From Actinoplanes xinjiangensis (GTDB lineage: Bacteria > Actinomycetota > Actinomycetes > Mycobacteriales > Micromonosporaceae): a stretch of 64,000 nucleotides of DNA. The DNA is taken from NCBI RefSeq assembly GCF_003148685.1, contig NZ_QGGR01000005.1:248001-312000 (forward strand), written 5' to 3'. The notes beneath the pieces were generated by a model that was not told where the DNA came from, ran no database searches, and was given only the letters and a program-made list of their open reading frames with translations. The position numbers were made by a program, and so were the translations under genes. Below, piece by piece: positions 7,662 to 17,287 of this stretch; the stretch's first letter is position 1; every line of letters starts with the position of its first letter.

Positions 7662-9305
7662 TCAGCCGCCGGCCCCGATGTCGAGGCCGGCCACGTGTCC
7701 GAAGGTCATCGCCGGCCCGAGGGTGGATCCGGCACCGGCATAGCTGTGGCCCATCACCGCGGCACTGGCGTTACCGGCCGCGTACAGGCCGGGGATGACC
7801 GTGCCGTCCGGGCGCACCACCCGGGCGCGGGCGTCGGTGACCAGGCCGCCTTTGGTGCCCAGATCCCCGGGCACGATCTTGAACGCGTAGTACGGCGGCA
7901 GCCAGATCGGCGCGAGGCACGGGCTGGGCCCGTTCGTCGGGTCGGCGAAGTAGGCGTCGTAAACGCTGTCACCGCGGTGGAAGTCGGGGTCCCGGCCACT
8001 GCGGGCCTGTCCGTTGAACCGGCTGATCGTCGCGCTCAGCGCCGCCGCCGGTACGCCGATCTTCGCGGCCAGCCCGGCAAGCGTCCAGTCCTTGACCAGG
8101 GCACCCGACGAGTACCAGTCGGCCGGGTAGGGCAGCAGCGGGGCCAGGTCCTTGAACAGGTAGCGGTTGCGGTAGTCCTGGTCGGTGATCATCCAGCAGG
8201 GGACGTGGCCCTTGTCGTACATGGTGTGCACGACGTCGCTGTAGGGCGCGGCCTCGTTGACGAATCTCCGGCCGGCCTGGTTGACGAAGACGGTGCCGGG
8301 CAGGGTCCGTTCGGACAGGCAGAACCACGGCTCACCGGGCAGCGGGATCATCGGTCCCCACCAGGCGTCGTCCATCAGAGCGAGAGCGGCGCCGGCCCGC
8401 TCGCCGGCCTCGATGCCGTCGCCGGTGTTGGAGTCGGCGCCGATCGTCCAGTCGGTGCCGATCGGGGCGGCCTGGAACTGTTTGCGCATCCGCTCGTTGT
8501 GCTCGAACCCGCCGCTGGCGACCACCACGGCACGCCGGGCCCGGATCAGCGTCTCGGCACCGTCGTGCCGGGCCAGCACCCCGGCGACCCGCCCGTTCTC
8601 CACGTGCAGGTCGAGCAGCGGGGTGTCGAGCCAGACCGGCACCCCGGCCGCGATCAGCCCGGCCCGCAGCCCGCCGGCCAGCGCCTGGCCCATGGTGACC
8701 GGCTTCTGCCCCCGGGCGGCGGCCTGAAGGTAGCGCCAGACGATCTCGGAGGCCACCACCAGGCCGCGCGGGTGCCGGGCGATCAGCGACAGCCACTTGT
8801 AGTCGACCGTGTAGACCACGGTGCCGGGCGGGCTCGCCTGATAGGGACCGTTGAGACGGGCCAGTTCGTCGCCGAGGATGTTGGCGTCGAGGGCCTGCGG
8901 CTCGATCGAGCGGCCGTTCGGCATGCCGCCGGGCAGCTCGGGATAGTAGTCGGGGTAGCCCTCCATCCACGCGAACCGCAGGGGGGTCCACTTCTGGAGG
9001 TAGGCGATGGCTCGCGGGCCGGAGGTCAGGAAGGCCCGGCGGCGGGCCGCGGGCACCTCGGGACCGACCACGGCGGCCAGGTAGGTGTCGGCCTTGCTGA
9101 AGGTGTCGGGCACTCCGGCGGCGAGCAGGACGTCGTTGTTCGGCACCCAGATCCCGGAGCCGGACCGGGCCGACGATCCACCGTAGACGGACGCTTTTTC
9201 GATGAGAACCGTGTTCAGCCCGGAGCGGGCCGTTGTCAGCGCGGCTGTCATGCCGGCGGCGCCGGCACCCACCACGACCACGTCGTATTCCACGGTGACC
9301 GCCAT
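7662..9305 (-). CDS. kstD: 3-oxosteroid 1-dehydrogenase-like FAD flavoprotein
   Basis: A 547-residue flavoprotein of the fumarate reductase/KstD family that introduces the C1-C2 double bond in 3-ketosteroid ring A. The N-terminal FAD motif is VVVVGAGAAGMTAALTTARSG, with IEKASVYGGSSARSGSG following; the C-terminal part has YYAFKIVPGDLGTKGGLVTD, the region carrying the active-site Tyr and Gly in characterised KstDs, and GLYAAGNASAAVMGHSYAGAG. Length is normal for the family. Its start lies 42 bases from a KstR operator at 9347-9360. A 4-ene dehydrogenase with another steroid preference cannot be excluded from sequence alone. Confidence 0.85.
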   Translation of the reverse strand: MAVTVEYDVVVVGAGAAGMTAALTTARSGLNTVLIEKASVYGGSSARSGSGIWVPNNDVLLAAGVPDTFSKADTYLAAVVGPEVPAARRRAFLTSGPRAIAYLQKWTPLRFAWMEGYPDYYPELPGGMPNGRSIEPQALDANILGDELARLNGPYQASPPGTVVYTVDYKWLSLIARHPRGLVVASEIVWRYLQAAARGQKPVTMGQALAGGLRAGLIAAGVPVWLDTPLLDLHVENGRVAGVLARHDGAETLIRARRAVVVASGGFEHNERMRKQFQAAPIGTDWTIGADSNTGDGIEAGERAGAALALMDDAWWGPMIPLPGEPWFCLSERTLPGTVFVNQAGRRFVNEAAPYSDVVHTMYDKGHVPCWMITDQDYRNRYLFKDLAPLLPYPADWYSSGALVKDWTLAGLAAKIGVPAAALSATISRFNGQARSGRDPDFHRGDSVYDAYFADPTNGPSPCLAPIWLPPYYAFKIVPGDLGTKGGLVTDARARVVRPDGTVIPGLYAAGNASAAVMGHSYAGAGSTLGPAMTFGHVAGLDIGAGG

Positions 9306-9346
9306 GGCATCCCCATCCGCCGTGTCGTTTACCCCTCCGCAATAAC

Positions 9347-9360
9347 TAGAACAGGTTATA
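9347..9360. promoter_or_regulatory. KstR operator (TAGAACAGGTTATA)
   Basis: All fixed positions of TnnAACnnGTTnnA are met. It lies between the divergent kstD-type gene and the thioesterase gene and could control both. Binding is inferred from the consensus and from the kstR gene 3 kb away. Confidence 0.85.
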
Positions 9361-9415
9361 GGAGTGTGATGAGATTCACTAGGTCTGATGCCTCCGCGTA
9401 TAGCAGCCTGTTGCT

Positions 9416-10063
9416 GTGAGCGAGATCGAGAACGGCCATGGACTAAAGCGCCGCCGGGAGGCCATCACCGGACTGGGCGACGCACTACGGCTGCTGATCG
9501 AACAGGCGACCGCCACCGAGGCGCCGACCGAGGAACTGCTCCGGGCCGCCGAGCTGATCCGCCGGGCGGCAGCGCCCCTCGGTGAGCGGGTGCGCGGCCG
9601 CTTCGAGACCGCGGCCGCCGACGATCTGCTCGGCGGGGTGCGCCTCTACAACCCGGTCACCGGGGCCGGCAGCGCGTTCGCTCCGCCGTTGGAGATCCAC
9701 CGCGACGGCGACGGCGCGGTGGGCACCTGCACGCTCGGCCGGGCCTTCGAGGGGCCGCCGAGCTTCGCGCACGGCGGGGTCAGCGCCATGCTGCTCGACC
9801 AGATGCTCGGCTACGCGGCCGGCGCCGCCGGGCACCCGGGCATGACCGTGCGCCTCGACACGGGCTACCGCCGGCCGGTGCCGCTCTACACCCCGCTGCG
9901 GCTCACCGCCCGCGTCGCCGGGATCGACGGGCGGCGGGTCACCGTGACCGGCACGATCACCACCGCCGCCGAGCCCGGTGACGTCCTCGTCGAGGCGACC
10001 GGGGTCTTCGTGGCGCTGCGTGCCGAGCAGGCGCGGCGGCTCTTCGGCCCGGTGCTGGGCTGA
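9416..10063 (+). CDS. PaaI-type hotdog thioesterase
   Basis: A 215-residue protein with a helical N-terminal extension (about 1-75) and a hotdog thioesterase domain. The family signature is PPSFAHGGVSAMLLDQMLGYAAG, where HGG and the following acidic Asp form the active site, and RLDTGYRRPVPLYTPLRLTARV follows. It should hydrolyse an acyl-CoA thioester. The GTG start gives MSEIENGHGLKRRRE. It faces away from kstD with a KstR box in the gap, so it probably salvages CoA during steroid breakdown; the substrate is unknown. Confidence 0.82.
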   Translation: MSEIENGHGLKRRREAITGLGDALRLLIEQATATEAPTEELLRAAELIRRAAAPLGERVRGRFETAAADDLLGGVRLYNPVTGAGSAFAPPLEIHRDGDGAVGTCTLGRAFEGPPSFAHGGVSAMLLDQMLGYAAGAAGHPGMTVRLDTGYRRPVPLYTPLRLTARVAGIDGRRVTVTGTITTAAEPGDVLVEATGVFVALRAEQARRLFGPVLG

Positions 10064-10064
10064 C

Positions 10065-11249
10065 CTACTCGGCGACCCGACGCATCAGGTCGCCGTCCGG
10101 CACGGTGCCGGCGCCGATCCGGGCCAGAGCGCGTTCCCGCAGCTCCGGCAGGAGGCCGGTACGCTCGGACAGCCACGTCACCCAGGCCGGCAGCAGGGCG
10201 AGCAGTGCGTCGGCGCCGTCGCGGTACTCGTCGCGGATCTGGTGCGACACCGACGCGACCCGGTGCGGGGAGCAGGTGTCGAACAGGGCGGGTGCCGCCG
10301 CCGGCCACGAGTCGAACAGGTCCTCGGCCAAGACCTCCAGATCGGCCGGCTCCGGGCCCCAGGCCCGCCTGCGCCACCACGAGACGAACCGCTCCGGGCC
10401 CACGTCCAGCGCCGTCTCCGGTGCGCTCGGCGACAGCACCGGCGGCAGGTCCAGGACCACCTCGGCCAGGCGGCGGCAGCGGTGGTACTCGGTGAACTGC
10501 TCGGCCGACTCCCCGCCCAGCGTGGCGACCTCCTCGGTTTTCGGCAGCAGATCCGCCAGCAGGCCCGAGTCGTCGATCCGGCGCCACGACGTGCCACCGG
10601 CCGCGAACGCGCCCACCCCGACCTGCCACGCGGCCAGCGCCTCCTCCGGCGAGGCGTAGAAACCGGCGTGCACCGGCAACGGGATGAAGCCGCACGCGTC
10701 GATGTCCCACAGATACCAGCGGACCGGGCCCTCCGGTGTCGCGAACGGGGCGACCACGGCGAACCGGCTGCCGTAGCGGTCCCGGGTCCAGCGCACCTCG
10801 CCGGCCACCTCCGGATCGAGCGACTCCATTCCGGTGTCGGCCAGCAGCGCCGACGGCAGGATCGCGGCCAGCGCGGCCCGCACCCGCCGGGCCGGTTCGC
10901 CGTCACCGGCGTCCTCCAGCACACCGGCCAGCGCGGCGGCCAGGTGATCGGGCCCCACGTACTCCTCGGTGGGCCGCTCGTCCAGGTCGGCGAGCAGTGG
11001 GCCGAGGCGGGCGCACAGGTCGTCCTCCAGGGCGGTGCCCGTCGCGGAGGAGGCCGTCAGCTCGCCGGCCAGCACCACGGCGTGCGGGCGGGCCAGCTCG
11101 ATGCGCATCGCCCGGCCCGACTCGTGAGCGGCGGCCACATCGCGCAGTGACTGCGCCATCCGCACCTGCCGGGTGTGCGCGCGACGGCGCTCGCCCCGGG
11201 CGGCGGCAGTGGACTTCGACGACTTCTTGCGTTTACGGGAGACCGGCAC
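10065..11249 (-). CDS. Conserved hypothetical protein, Trp-rich
   Basis: A 394-residue protein with no signal peptide or membrane helix. It opens with a basic tail (RKRKKSSKSTAAARGERRRAH), then a mixed region with many Trp (RWYLWDIDACGFIPLPVHAGFY, VSWWRRRAWGPEP, LPAWVTWLSERTG). I do not recognise a family. GTG 11249 is preferred because the residues upstream of it overlap noncoding sequence and no ribosome site is visible there. Its stop is one base from the convergent thioesterase stop, so the two transcripts meet tail to tail. Codon use is normal for the window. Confidence 0.65.
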   Translation of the reverse strand: MPVSRKRKKSSKSTAAARGERRRAHTRQVRMAQSLRDVAAAHESGRAMRIELARPHAVVLAGELTASSATGTALEDDLCARLGPLLADLDERPTEEYVGPDHLAAALAGVLEDAGDGEPARRVRAALAAILPSALLADTGMESLDPEVAGEVRWTRDRYGSRFAVVAPFATPEGPVRWYLWDIDACGFIPLPVHAGFYASPEEALAAWQVGVGAFAAGGTSWRRIDDSGLLADLLPKTEEVATLGGESAEQFTEYHRCRRLAEVVLDLPPVLSPSAPETALDVGPERFVSWWRRRAWGPEPADLEVLAEDLFDSWPAAAPALFDTCSPHRVASVSHQIRDEYRDGADALLALLPAWVTWLSERTGLLPELRERALARIGAGTVPDGDLMRRVAE

Positions 11250-11321
11250 GGGCCGAGAATATGTGGCGCTCTCGGCCCGGGTCCTCCCCACGTCACCCAC
11301 ACGGGCGTCTGCGTCCGTTTT

Positions 11322-12374
11322 TTAACAGCGCTCCGGCCGCCACCCGTCCGAGCCGCGCAGGAACGCCTCGACGGTGCTGGATGCGGCCTGCTCGGCGGTC
11401 AGCTGTGGACGGTTCTCCGAAACCAGCGCGCCGGGGCCGTAGTTGCGGTACTCGGCGAAGCGGGCCTGCTCCCACGGCCAGGTGCCGAAGTCGCTCCAGG
11501 CGGCATCCGGGATGTGCGGGCCGATCCACGACTGCCGGATGATCGTCTGCCCGATCGCGTTCGGGTCGTTGCTCGGATGCCAGGGACGGCCCAGCAGGAC
11601 CGTGCCGGCCGGGGCGTCCGACGTGAACCGGCAGTGGTCGAAGAGCAGACCGTGCGGGTTGGTGATGTCGGTGCTCGGGGCGGTGACGTACCCGTTCGGG
11701 GTGGTCCCCCGGTTCAGTGAGTGGACGCGGCAGCGGTCGAACACCGCGGTGGCCCGGCCGAAGATGAAGTCGACGTCACCCTCCACGTAGCAGTCGCGCA
11801 GGTAGACCCGGGCGATCACCCCGGCCGCGCTGCTGTTGACGTAGAGGGTGTCCTGGTTGGCCAGGAACCGCACCCGGTCGAAGACCAGCCGGTCGGCCCG
11901 GGTCAGCACGGCGACCGCCTGCCGGTTGGTGATCTCCGGGTGCGCGGCCTCGTCGAACAGGTTCGCGAACGTCAGGTTCGACGCACGGAACCCGGCACCG
12001 TCCACGGTCACCGACGCGCTGCCCGAGGTGCCCCAGGTGCCGCCGCCCGGCTTGGGGGTGCCGTTGGCCCGGTCGTCGGCGATCACCACGTCCGCCGGGC
12101 GGCGCCCCAGACCGCGCAGCTCGATCAGCGGCTTGGTGGAGGGGACGATCACCTGCCCGAGGTACGTGCCGGGACGCACCCCGATGACGTACGGCCGGGT
12201 GGCGCCGACGGGAGCGGCGTCGATCGCTGCCTGGATCCCGCTGTGGTCTCCGCTGCCGTCCGCCGCCACGAGCAGATCCGGCCGCCGTCCACCGGCCGAG
12301 GCCGGCGCGGGGACCAGGCCGGTGGCCACGATGCCGAGGCCGGACGACATGCCAAGGAAGGTACGCCGACGCAT
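11322..12374 (-). CDS. Secreted pectin methylesterase (carbohydrate esterase family 8)
   Basis: A 350-residue pectinesterase that removes methyl esters from homogalacturonan outside the cell. The N-terminus MRRRTFLGMSSGLGIVATGL looks like a Tat-type or Sec signal, cleaved after ASA. The catalytic motifs are complete: NQDTLY (Asp175), EGDVDFIFG (Asp202) and LGRPW (Arg263), with GTTPNGYVTAPS between. ATG 12374 has AGGAGAG upstream. A perfect LacI-type palindrome lies 37 bases before the start, like those before the GDSL esterase and the pectate lyase elsewhere in the window, so induction by pectin breakdown products is likely. Confidence 0.92.
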   Translation of the reverse strand: MRRRTFLGMSSGLGIVATGLVPAPASAGGRRPDLLVAADGSGDHSGIQAAIDAAPVGATRPYVIGVRPGTYLGQVIVPSTKPLIELRGLGRRPADVVIADDRANGTPKPGGGTWGTSGSASVTVDGAGFRASNLTFANLFDEAAHPEITNRQAVAVLTRADRLVFDRVRFLANQDTLYVNSSAAGVIARVYLRDCYVEGDVDFIFGRATAVFDRCRVHSLNRGTTPNGYVTAPSTDITNPHGLLFDHCRFTSDAPAGTVLLGRPWHPSNDPNAIGQTIIRQSWIGPHIPDAAWSDFGTWPWEQARFAEYRNYGPGALVSENRPQLTAEQAASSTVEAFLRGSDGWRPERC

Positions 12375-12410
12375 ACCACTCTCCTGCCTACTGATGGGGA
12401 TTGCGCTGGG

Positions 12411-12424
12411 GGAAAGCGCTTTCC
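12411..12424. promoter_or_regulatory. LacI-type operator (GGAAAGCGCTTTCC)
   Basis: A perfect 14-base palindrome upstream of the pectin methylesterase, with the central CG typical of LacI/GalR-family operators. Close variants precede the two other pectin genes (29612, 42529). The repressor is not in this window. Confidence 0.75.
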
Positions 12425-12520
12425 TAAGCACGCTAGGCCAGGCATCGGGCAACGTCAACGAAATCTTCGGCCGAGTGACAGCGGTGGATAGAGTGTCGGG
12501 GGACTGTGGAGGGTGGTCCG

Positions 12521-14062
12521 ATGCGGGAACCCATTACTCGAAGGACTCTGCTGCGCGGCACGGCGGGAGGCGTGGCGGCGGTGGCCGTCGGGTCGCCGGC
12601 CGTCGCCGGCGCCGGGCCGGTTCCCCGGCTCGTGCGGGAGCTGGAGGAGAGGATCCGGGCCGGGATGGCCGCCTACGGCATCCCGGGGGTCGCCTACGGG
12701 CTCTACCACCGGGGCCGGGAGTATGTGGGCGGCTTCGGGGTCACCGACGTGTCCGCGCCCGAGCCGGTCGACGGCGACACCCTCTTCCGGATCGCCTCGA
12801 CCACCAAGACCTTCACCGGTACGGCGGTGATGCGCCTGGTCGAGCGGGGCCGCCTGGATCTGGACCGGACGGTGCGCAGTTACCTGCCCGGGTTCCGGAC
12901 CGCGGACGAGACGGCGTCACGGCGGGTCACCCTGCGCCAGGTGCTCAACCACAGCGCGGGCTGGCTCGGGGACTCCTTCGTGGACACCGGCGGCGGGGAC
13001 GACGCGCTGGCGCGGTATGTGGCGGCGATGGCCGGGTTGCCGCAGCTGACCGAGCCGGGACGGGTGTTCGCCTACAACAACGCGGCGATCGGGGTGGCCG
13101 GGCGGATCCTCGAGGTCGCGACCGGGCGGGTCTACGAGGACGCGCTGCGATCACTGGTCCTCGACCCGCTGAGCCTGCGGCAGAGCGCGTTCACGCCTCA
13201 GGACGTTCCGGGGGCGCGGGTGGCCGTACCTCATGGATTCGATCTCGAGGGAAACGTCGTGGCCGTGCCGGAGGCGCTGGCCATCCCCCGCAGCCTGCAC
13301 TCCTTCGGTGGGTTGTTCTCCAGTGCCCGGGATCAGGTGCGGTGGGCCCGGTTCCACCTCGGTGACGGTGGGCCGCTGCTGACGCGGCGGTCGTTGCGGG
13401 CCATGCGGTGGCGCCCGGGGCCGCCCGGCATGCTGTTCGTGGAGGTCGACGGGGCCGGGGTGACGTGGATGCTGCGGCCGAGCGCCGAGGGGCCGCGGAT
13501 CGTGCAGCACGGCGGTGACCTGGGCGGGCAGCACTCCGGGTTCCTGTTCGTGCCGGAGCGGGAGTTCGCGCTGACCCTGCTGACCAACTCGGAGGGCGGT
13601 CCGCAGCTGGTGTCCGAGCTGTTCGCCGACGACTGGGCGCTGAGCCGTTTCGCCGGGCTGCACAATCTGCCGGCCCGGCCGCGTGTGCTGCCCCCGGCGG
13701 AGCTGGCCGCCTACGAGGGGCGTTACCTCGGTCAGCAGGTCGGCGTCGACGGTTCGGTGGCGTCGCTCGAGCTGGAGCTGGTCGGCGCGGGTGGGCGGCT
13801 GAGCGTGCGGCTCGGTGGGCGAGAGGCCCTGGTGCTGCCGTTCTACCGGCGTGACCGGGTGCTGGTGTGGACGCCGGACGGCGCCGACACGTACAGCCGT
13901 GGTGACTTCGTGCGCGATCCGGACGGCGCGGTGGGCTGGTTCCGGTTCGGCGGCCGGCTGTACCGGCGGCACCCGCTCGGGACCGCGGCGGCGCTGCGGG
14001 TCACCCCGGCGGTGCTGATCCCCGGCACGCTGCCGTATCCGCGGTCTACGACACCAGGGTGA
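12521..14062 (+). CDS. Secreted serine hydrolase, beta-lactamase/class C (AmpC-like) family
   Basis: A 513-residue serine beta-lactamase-fold hydrolase (esterase, D-peptidase or related). The Tat signal is TRRTLLRG, ending near VAGAG. The active-site Ser and Lys are in STTK (93-96), the YxN motif is YNN (185-187), and HGG in VQHGGDLGG takes the place of KTG. A C-terminal lipocalin-like domain (about 385-500) is common in this family. ATG 12521 has GGAGGG nearby and starts the Tat motif correctly; the frame opens slightly earlier. It diverges from the pectin methylesterase, so the LacI-type operator could touch it too. Substrate unknown. Confidence 0.85.
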   Translation: MREPITRRTLLRGTAGGVAAVAVGSPAVAGAGPVPRLVRELEERIRAGMAAYGIPGVAYGLYHRGREYVGGFGVTDVSAPEPVDGDTLFRIASTTKTFTGTAVMRLVERGRLDLDRTVRSYLPGFRTADETASRRVTLRQVLNHSAGWLGDSFVDTGGGDDALARYVAAMAGLPQLTEPGRVFAYNNAAIGVAGRILEVATGRVYEDALRSLVLDPLSLRQSAFTPQDVPGARVAVPHGFDLEGNVVAVPEALAIPRSLHSFGGLFSSARDQVRWARFHLGDGGPLLTRRSLRAMRWRPGPPGMLFVEVDGAGVTWMLRPSAEGPRIVQHGGDLGGQHSGFLFVPEREFALTLLTNSEGGPQLVSELFADDWALSRFAGLHNLPARPRVLPPAELAAYEGRYLGQQVGVDGSVASLELELVGAGGRLSVRLGGREALVLPFYRRDRVLVWTPDGADTYSRGDFVRDPDGAVGWFRFGGRLYRRHPLGTAAALRVTPAVLIPGTLPYPRSTTPG

Positions 14063-15197
14063 GGTTCTTACCGTCCGCCTTGAGCAGCAGAAACTTCGGG
14101 ACCGCGCGGGTGCCGTCGTCGTTGAAGCTCATCGGGCCGGACAGTCCGGCGTAGTCGGTGGCGCCCAAGGCGGTACGGATGGCCTCGTGGTCGGTGCTCC
14201 CGGCACGTTTGATCGCGTCCACCGCCACCATCACGGCGTCGTAGGACTCGGCGGTCGACGGGCCGGGGGCGGTGCCGTAGGCGGCCTTGTACCGCTGCGC
14301 CCAGTCCTTGAGCTCCGGCATGAACTCGGGCACGATCAGTGCGGTTCCGTAGATCTCACGGCTCTCGGCCGCGGACAGGTCGGCGAGCAGCGGGCCGTCG
14401 GTGGCACCGTCGCCGACGACCACCTTGCCGGTGAAGCCTTCACCCCGCAGATCCTTGATCAGCTGGTTGGCCTCGCCGTAGTAGCCGGTGTAGTAGACGA
14501 CGTCGGCCCTGCTGTCGATGATCGAAGCGGCGATGCGCCGGTAGTCCCCGGCCCCCTGGCTCAGCTTCAGCTCACCGACCACCTTCAGCTTTCCGGTCTT
14601 GCGGGCCCGCTTGGCCGTGGAGTCGGCCAGGGTGATCGGGAAGCTGGTGCCGTCGTGGACCACCGACAGGCGGCTTCCGCCCAGCTTCTTCATCCAGTCG
14701 ACGGCGAACTCGGCCTCGGCGATGACCGTGCCGCAGATCAGGAACAGGCTGTCGTAGCCGGGTTCGAGCAGATCCGTCGAGTTCGCCAGCGCGATGATCA
14801 TCGGCACGCCGGCGTCGTGGAAGATCTTCAGGGTGGGCACCACGGCACTGCTGCAGTAGCCGCCGACGAAGGCCGCCACGTCCTTCTTGATCACGGTCTG
14901 GGCCGCGGTGACCGCGGTTCCGGGATCGCAGGCGTCGTCCTCGGCCACCAGTTCGATCTGCCGGCCGAGCACCCCGCCGGCGGCGTTGACCTCGCTGACC
15001 GCGAGTTTGGCGGCGTTGACCATCGCCTCGCCGGAGTAGCTGTTGCGGCCGCTGATCGGGGCGAGGCTGCCGAGGCGGATCGGCCCGGCCCCCGCCGACG
15101 TCGCGGCCGGCTGCGGGGTCTCCTCCTCACCGCAGGCGGACAGTCCGGCCAGCAGCAGGAGAGCGGTCAGTACGGCGGCACTTCGGGGACCTGGCAC
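14046..15197 (-). CDS. ABC transporter substrate-binding lipoprotein, branched-chain amino acid type
   Basis: A 383-residue periplasmic-type binding lipoprotein (lipobox LSAC) of the LivJ/LivK fold. Family marks are IRLGSLAPISGRNSYSGEAMVNAAKLAVSEVNAAGG and YTGYYGEANQLIKDLR. No permease or ATPase gene is adjacent, so it is an orphan and may feed a transporter encoded elsewhere, possibly the liv-type system at 32-36.6 kb; that link is a guess. GTG 15197 is preceded by GGAG. Its last 17 bases overlap the tail of the convergent hydrolase gene. Confidence 0.88.
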   Translation of the reverse strand: MPGPRSAAVLTALLLLAGLSACGEEETPQPAATSAGAGPIRLGSLAPISGRNSYSGEAMVNAAKLAVSEVNAAGGVLGRQIELVAEDDACDPGTAVTAAQTVIKKDVAAFVGGYCSSAVVPTLKIFHDAGVPMIIALANSTDLLEPGYDSLFLICGTVIAEAEFAVDWMKKLGGSRLSVVHDGTSFPITLADSTAKRARKTGKLKVVGELKLSQGAGDYRRIAASIIDSRADVVYYTGYYGEANQLIKDLRGEGFTGKVVVGDGATDGPLLADLSAAESREIYGTALIVPEFMPELKDWAQRYKAAYGTAPGPSTAESYDAVMVAVDAIKRAGSTDHEAIRTALGATDYAGLSGPMSFNDDGTRAVPKFLLLKADGKNLTLVS

Positions 15198-15298
15198 GAG
15201 CTACTCCGATCGGTGGTCTCACCGGTCCGATCGACGGGCCCGCGCCAAACCTGAACCGGTTTCCTTGAACACGTGCCCCGGCTGCCGACAAACAGGGT

Positions 15299-17287
15299 GT
15301 GTTGGGGCGCATACGTGGGCGAGGCCGCAGCCTGCTGATGACAGCAGCGCTGGCGGTCGTCCTGCTCGCCCTGGCCGGATACGTGCTGCAGGGCACGATC
15401 AACACCACCCGCGCGACCGAGATGCAGAGCGACGCCCTGACGGTGGACATGAAGTTCACCGAGGCACGGATCGCCGTCGCGATGCAGGAGGTGAACCTGC
15501 GCCATTACCAGGTCGAGCCGTCGGTGGCCGTACGGGAGAGGTTCGACCGGGTCGCGGCCGAGGCCGAGCGGAACCTCGCGGAGATCGCCGGGTCGTCCGG
15601 TGAGCGCGCCCGGGAGGACGCGAAGCGCCTGCTGGCCGGTCAGATCGCCTATCGTGAGCTGGCCGAGGACCTGATCGCGCGGGTGGCCGACAGCGACCCG
15701 GACTTCATGTCGTTCGACCGGCTCCAGGTGACACCGGCGTTCTACTCTCTGCAGAACGACGTGGACGAGGTGTCGCGGGCCTATCACGAATACGCCCAGC
15801 AGCAGGTGACCGCGCTCGGCCGGCAGCAGGGCCGGCTGCTGGTCGGCACCGCGATGGGATTCGGCGTGGGCCTGACCCTGGTCGCCGGGATCATGCGGAT
15901 GGTGCTCGGCTACCAGCGGCGGCTCGTCGCCCAGGCCGCCGACAGCCGTCATCAGGCCCTGCACGACGCGCTGACCGGGCTGCCGAACCGGGCCCTGTTC
16001 CAGCGGGACCTGCACAAGGCCCTGGCCCGGGACGGTCAGATCGCTCTCATGATCATCGACCTGGACGGGTTCAAGGCCGTCAACGACACGATCGGCCACC
16101 ACGCCGGTGACCAGGTGCTGATCGAGGCCGGGCGGCGGCTGGCCGGGCACGTGCACTCCCCCGCCGTGGTCGCCCGGCTCGGCGGTGACGAGTTCGCGGT
16201 GCTGCTGCCCCAGGTGAGCGGCCTGTCCGAGGCCACCATGCTGGCCGACCGGCTGGTGGCCGAACTGAACCGGGATTTCGTACTCGACGACCGGCCGGCC
16301 GCGATCAGTGGCAGCCTGGGTCTCGTGCTCAGCCCGGCGAACGCTCCCGGCGACGCGGACGAACTGTTCCGGCACGCCGACTCCGCGATGTACCGGGCGA
16401 AACGGCACGGCGGCGGTGTCGCGGTGTACGACCCGGGCACCGACGCCGACCAGCCGGACGACCGGTTGGAGCTCTTCGCCGACCTGCGGGTCCTGGTGGA
16501 GACCGGCGACCCGGAGGGCCGGCTGGAGCTGCACTACCAACCGCAGCTGCGCCTGCGTGACGGCCTGGTCACCGGCGTCGAGGCGCTGGTCCGCTGGCAG
16601 CACCCGACCCGCGGGCTGATCATGCCGGAAACCCTCCTGCCGGTCGCCGAGCGCGGCGGCCTGGCGGTCGCGCTCACCTATCACCTGCTGACGGTGGCCG
16701 CGCGGCAGGCGGCGGGCTGGCTGGCCGGGGGCTGGCAGGGCCGCGTGTCGGTCAACGTGCCGACCGGCGCGCTCGACGACGAGAGCTTCGCCGAGAACGT
16801 CCTCGCGACGATCGGCGCGGCCGGGCTCCCGCCCCACATGCTGCGGCTGGAGCTGACCGAGACCGGCATCATGGCCGAATCCGCAACCGCCGTGGACACC
16901 CTGCGCCGGATCAGCCGGAGCGGCGTGACCGTGTCGGTCGACGACTTCGGCACCGGGTTCAGCTCGCTGGTGCAGCTGCGGGACGTGCCGGCCGACGAGC
17001 TGAAGATCGACCGGACCTTCCTCGGCAACCTCACCCCGGGCACTCCGGACGAGGTGATGGTGCGCACCTCGATCGACCTGGGGCACAACCTCGGCCTGGA
17101 GGTGGTGGCCGAGGGCGTGGAGGACGTGGCGACGCTGATCCACCTCCGCGACATGGGCTGCGACTACGCCCAGGGGTACGCGCTGGCCCGGCCGGTCCCC
17201 TCCTCCGAGCTGGTGGGCGCCTGCTGGGTCGCCGAGGCGACGATCGCGCGGACGCTCGGCTACGCCACGTCGTCACCGGCCCTCTGA
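15299..17287 (+). CDS. Membrane GGDEF-EAL c-di-GMP protein
   Basis: A 662-residue bifunctional protein. Two membrane helices (about 12-33 and 183-203) frame an extracytoplasmic four-helix-like sensor region; then come GGDEF (about 225-385) and EAL (about 400-650). The cyclase motif is RLGGDEFAVL, intact. The phosphodiesterase residues are all visible: EALVRW, NVP, ELTETG, DDFGTGFSSL, KIDRTFL, EGVED and QGYALARP. Both activities are therefore possible. The GTG at 15299 is the earliest start; TTG follows as the next codon. It overlaps the convergent small gene by 28 bases. Confidence 0.9.
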   Translation: MLGRIRGRGRSLLMTAALAVVLLALAGYVLQGTINTTRATEMQSDALTVDMKFTEARIAVAMQEVNLRHYQVEPSVAVRERFDRVAAEAERNLAEIAGSSGERAREDAKRLLAGQIAYRELAEDLIARVADSDPDFMSFDRLQVTPAFYSLQNDVDEVSRAYHEYAQQQVTALGRQQGRLLVGTAMGFGVGLTLVAGIMRMVLGYQRRLVAQAADSRHQALHDALTGLPNRALFQRDLHKALARDGQIALMIIDLDGFKAVNDTIGHHAGDQVLIEAGRRLAGHVHSPAVVARLGGDEFAVLLPQVSGLSEATMLADRLVAELNRDFVLDDRPAAISGSLGLVLSPANAPGDADELFRHADSAMYRAKRHGGGVAVYDPGTDADQPDDRLELFADLRVLVETGDPEGRLELHYQPQLRLRDGLVTGVEALVRWQHPTRGLIMPETLLPVAERGGLAVALTYHLLTVAARQAAGWLAGGWQGRVSVNVPTGALDDESFAENVLATIGAAGLPPHMLRLELTETGIMAESATAVDTLRRISRSGVTVSVDDFGTGFSSLVQLRDVPADELKIDRTFLGNLTPGTPDEVMVRTSIDLGHNLGLEVVAEGVEDVATLIHLRDMGCDYAQGYALARPVPSSELVGACWVAEATIARTLGYATSSPAL

